Positions 5,253 through 5,259 of a stretch of 5,259 bases of DNA are shown piece by piece (the first letter of the stretch is position 1; each line of letters begins with the position of its first letter). The notes under the pieces are model-generated. The model was not told the origin of the DNA. It saw only the letters and a list, made by a program, of their open reading frames with translations, and made no database searches. The translations under genes were made by a program, and so were the position numbers. This DNA is from Acidobacteriaceae bacterium (GTDB taxonomy: Bacteria; Acidobacteriota; Terriglobia; Terriglobales; Acidobacteriaceae): positions 1-5,259 of the forward strand of contig JASHUH010000396.1 in the NCBI GenBank assembly GCA_030040115.1, given 5' to 3'.

Positions 5253-5259
5253 AACCAAG

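Noticed and set aside
5031..5258. 75-residue minus-strand frame overlapping the start of the DUF6941 gene
   Set aside because: TTG start at the window edge, overlaps the DUF6941 gene in another frame and covers its ribosome site; no recognisable motif. A truncated upstream gene cannot be fully excluded.

Overview
The window looks like a piece of a GC-rich bacterial chromosome, most likely from an Acidobacteriota (Terriglobia-type) organism. This rests on the close resemblance of the sodium symporter and the DUF1080 tail to proteins I know from that phylum, and on the high GC at third codon positions. It is an inference from protein style; no marker gene is present.

Layout. Bases 1-272 hold the last 89 codons of a DUF1080 (3-keto-disaccharide hydrolase family) protein that starts outside the window. 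A roughly 100-base gap with a good sigma-70-like promoter follows. Next come three genes on the plus strand: a large sodium:solute symporter (374-2260), a 94-residue two-helix membrane protein (2319-2603), and a 475-residue enzyme of the L-fucose/L-arabinose isomerase superfamily (2725-4152). Together with the DUF1080 protein these read as a carbohydrate-use cluster: extracytoplasmic or peripheral sugar processing, sodium-driven uptake, then cytoplasmic aldose/ketose isomerisation. The actual sugar cannot be read from the sequence.

Bases 4153-4671 contain no gene I can support with confidence. They hold a strong terminator-like hairpin that faces the minus strand (about 4255-4279), a promoter-like pair facing the plus strand (4371-4399), a doubtful 59-codon ORF with a Shine-Dalgarno-like sequence (4496-4675) and a perfect 8-bp hairpin (4605-4629). 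The right end is visibly less GC-rich. It carries a minus-strand gene for a DUF6941-type protein of unknown function (4672-5067), then a 192-base region ending in a Shine-Dalgarno-like sequence that probably serves a plus-strand gene starting just beyond the window.

No IS element, tRNA, rRNA, CRISPR array or recognised defence system was seen. The points most worth a second look are the unassigned, cysteine-rich sugar isomerase, the small membrane protein tied to the symporter, and the unexplained signals in the 4153-4671 gap.
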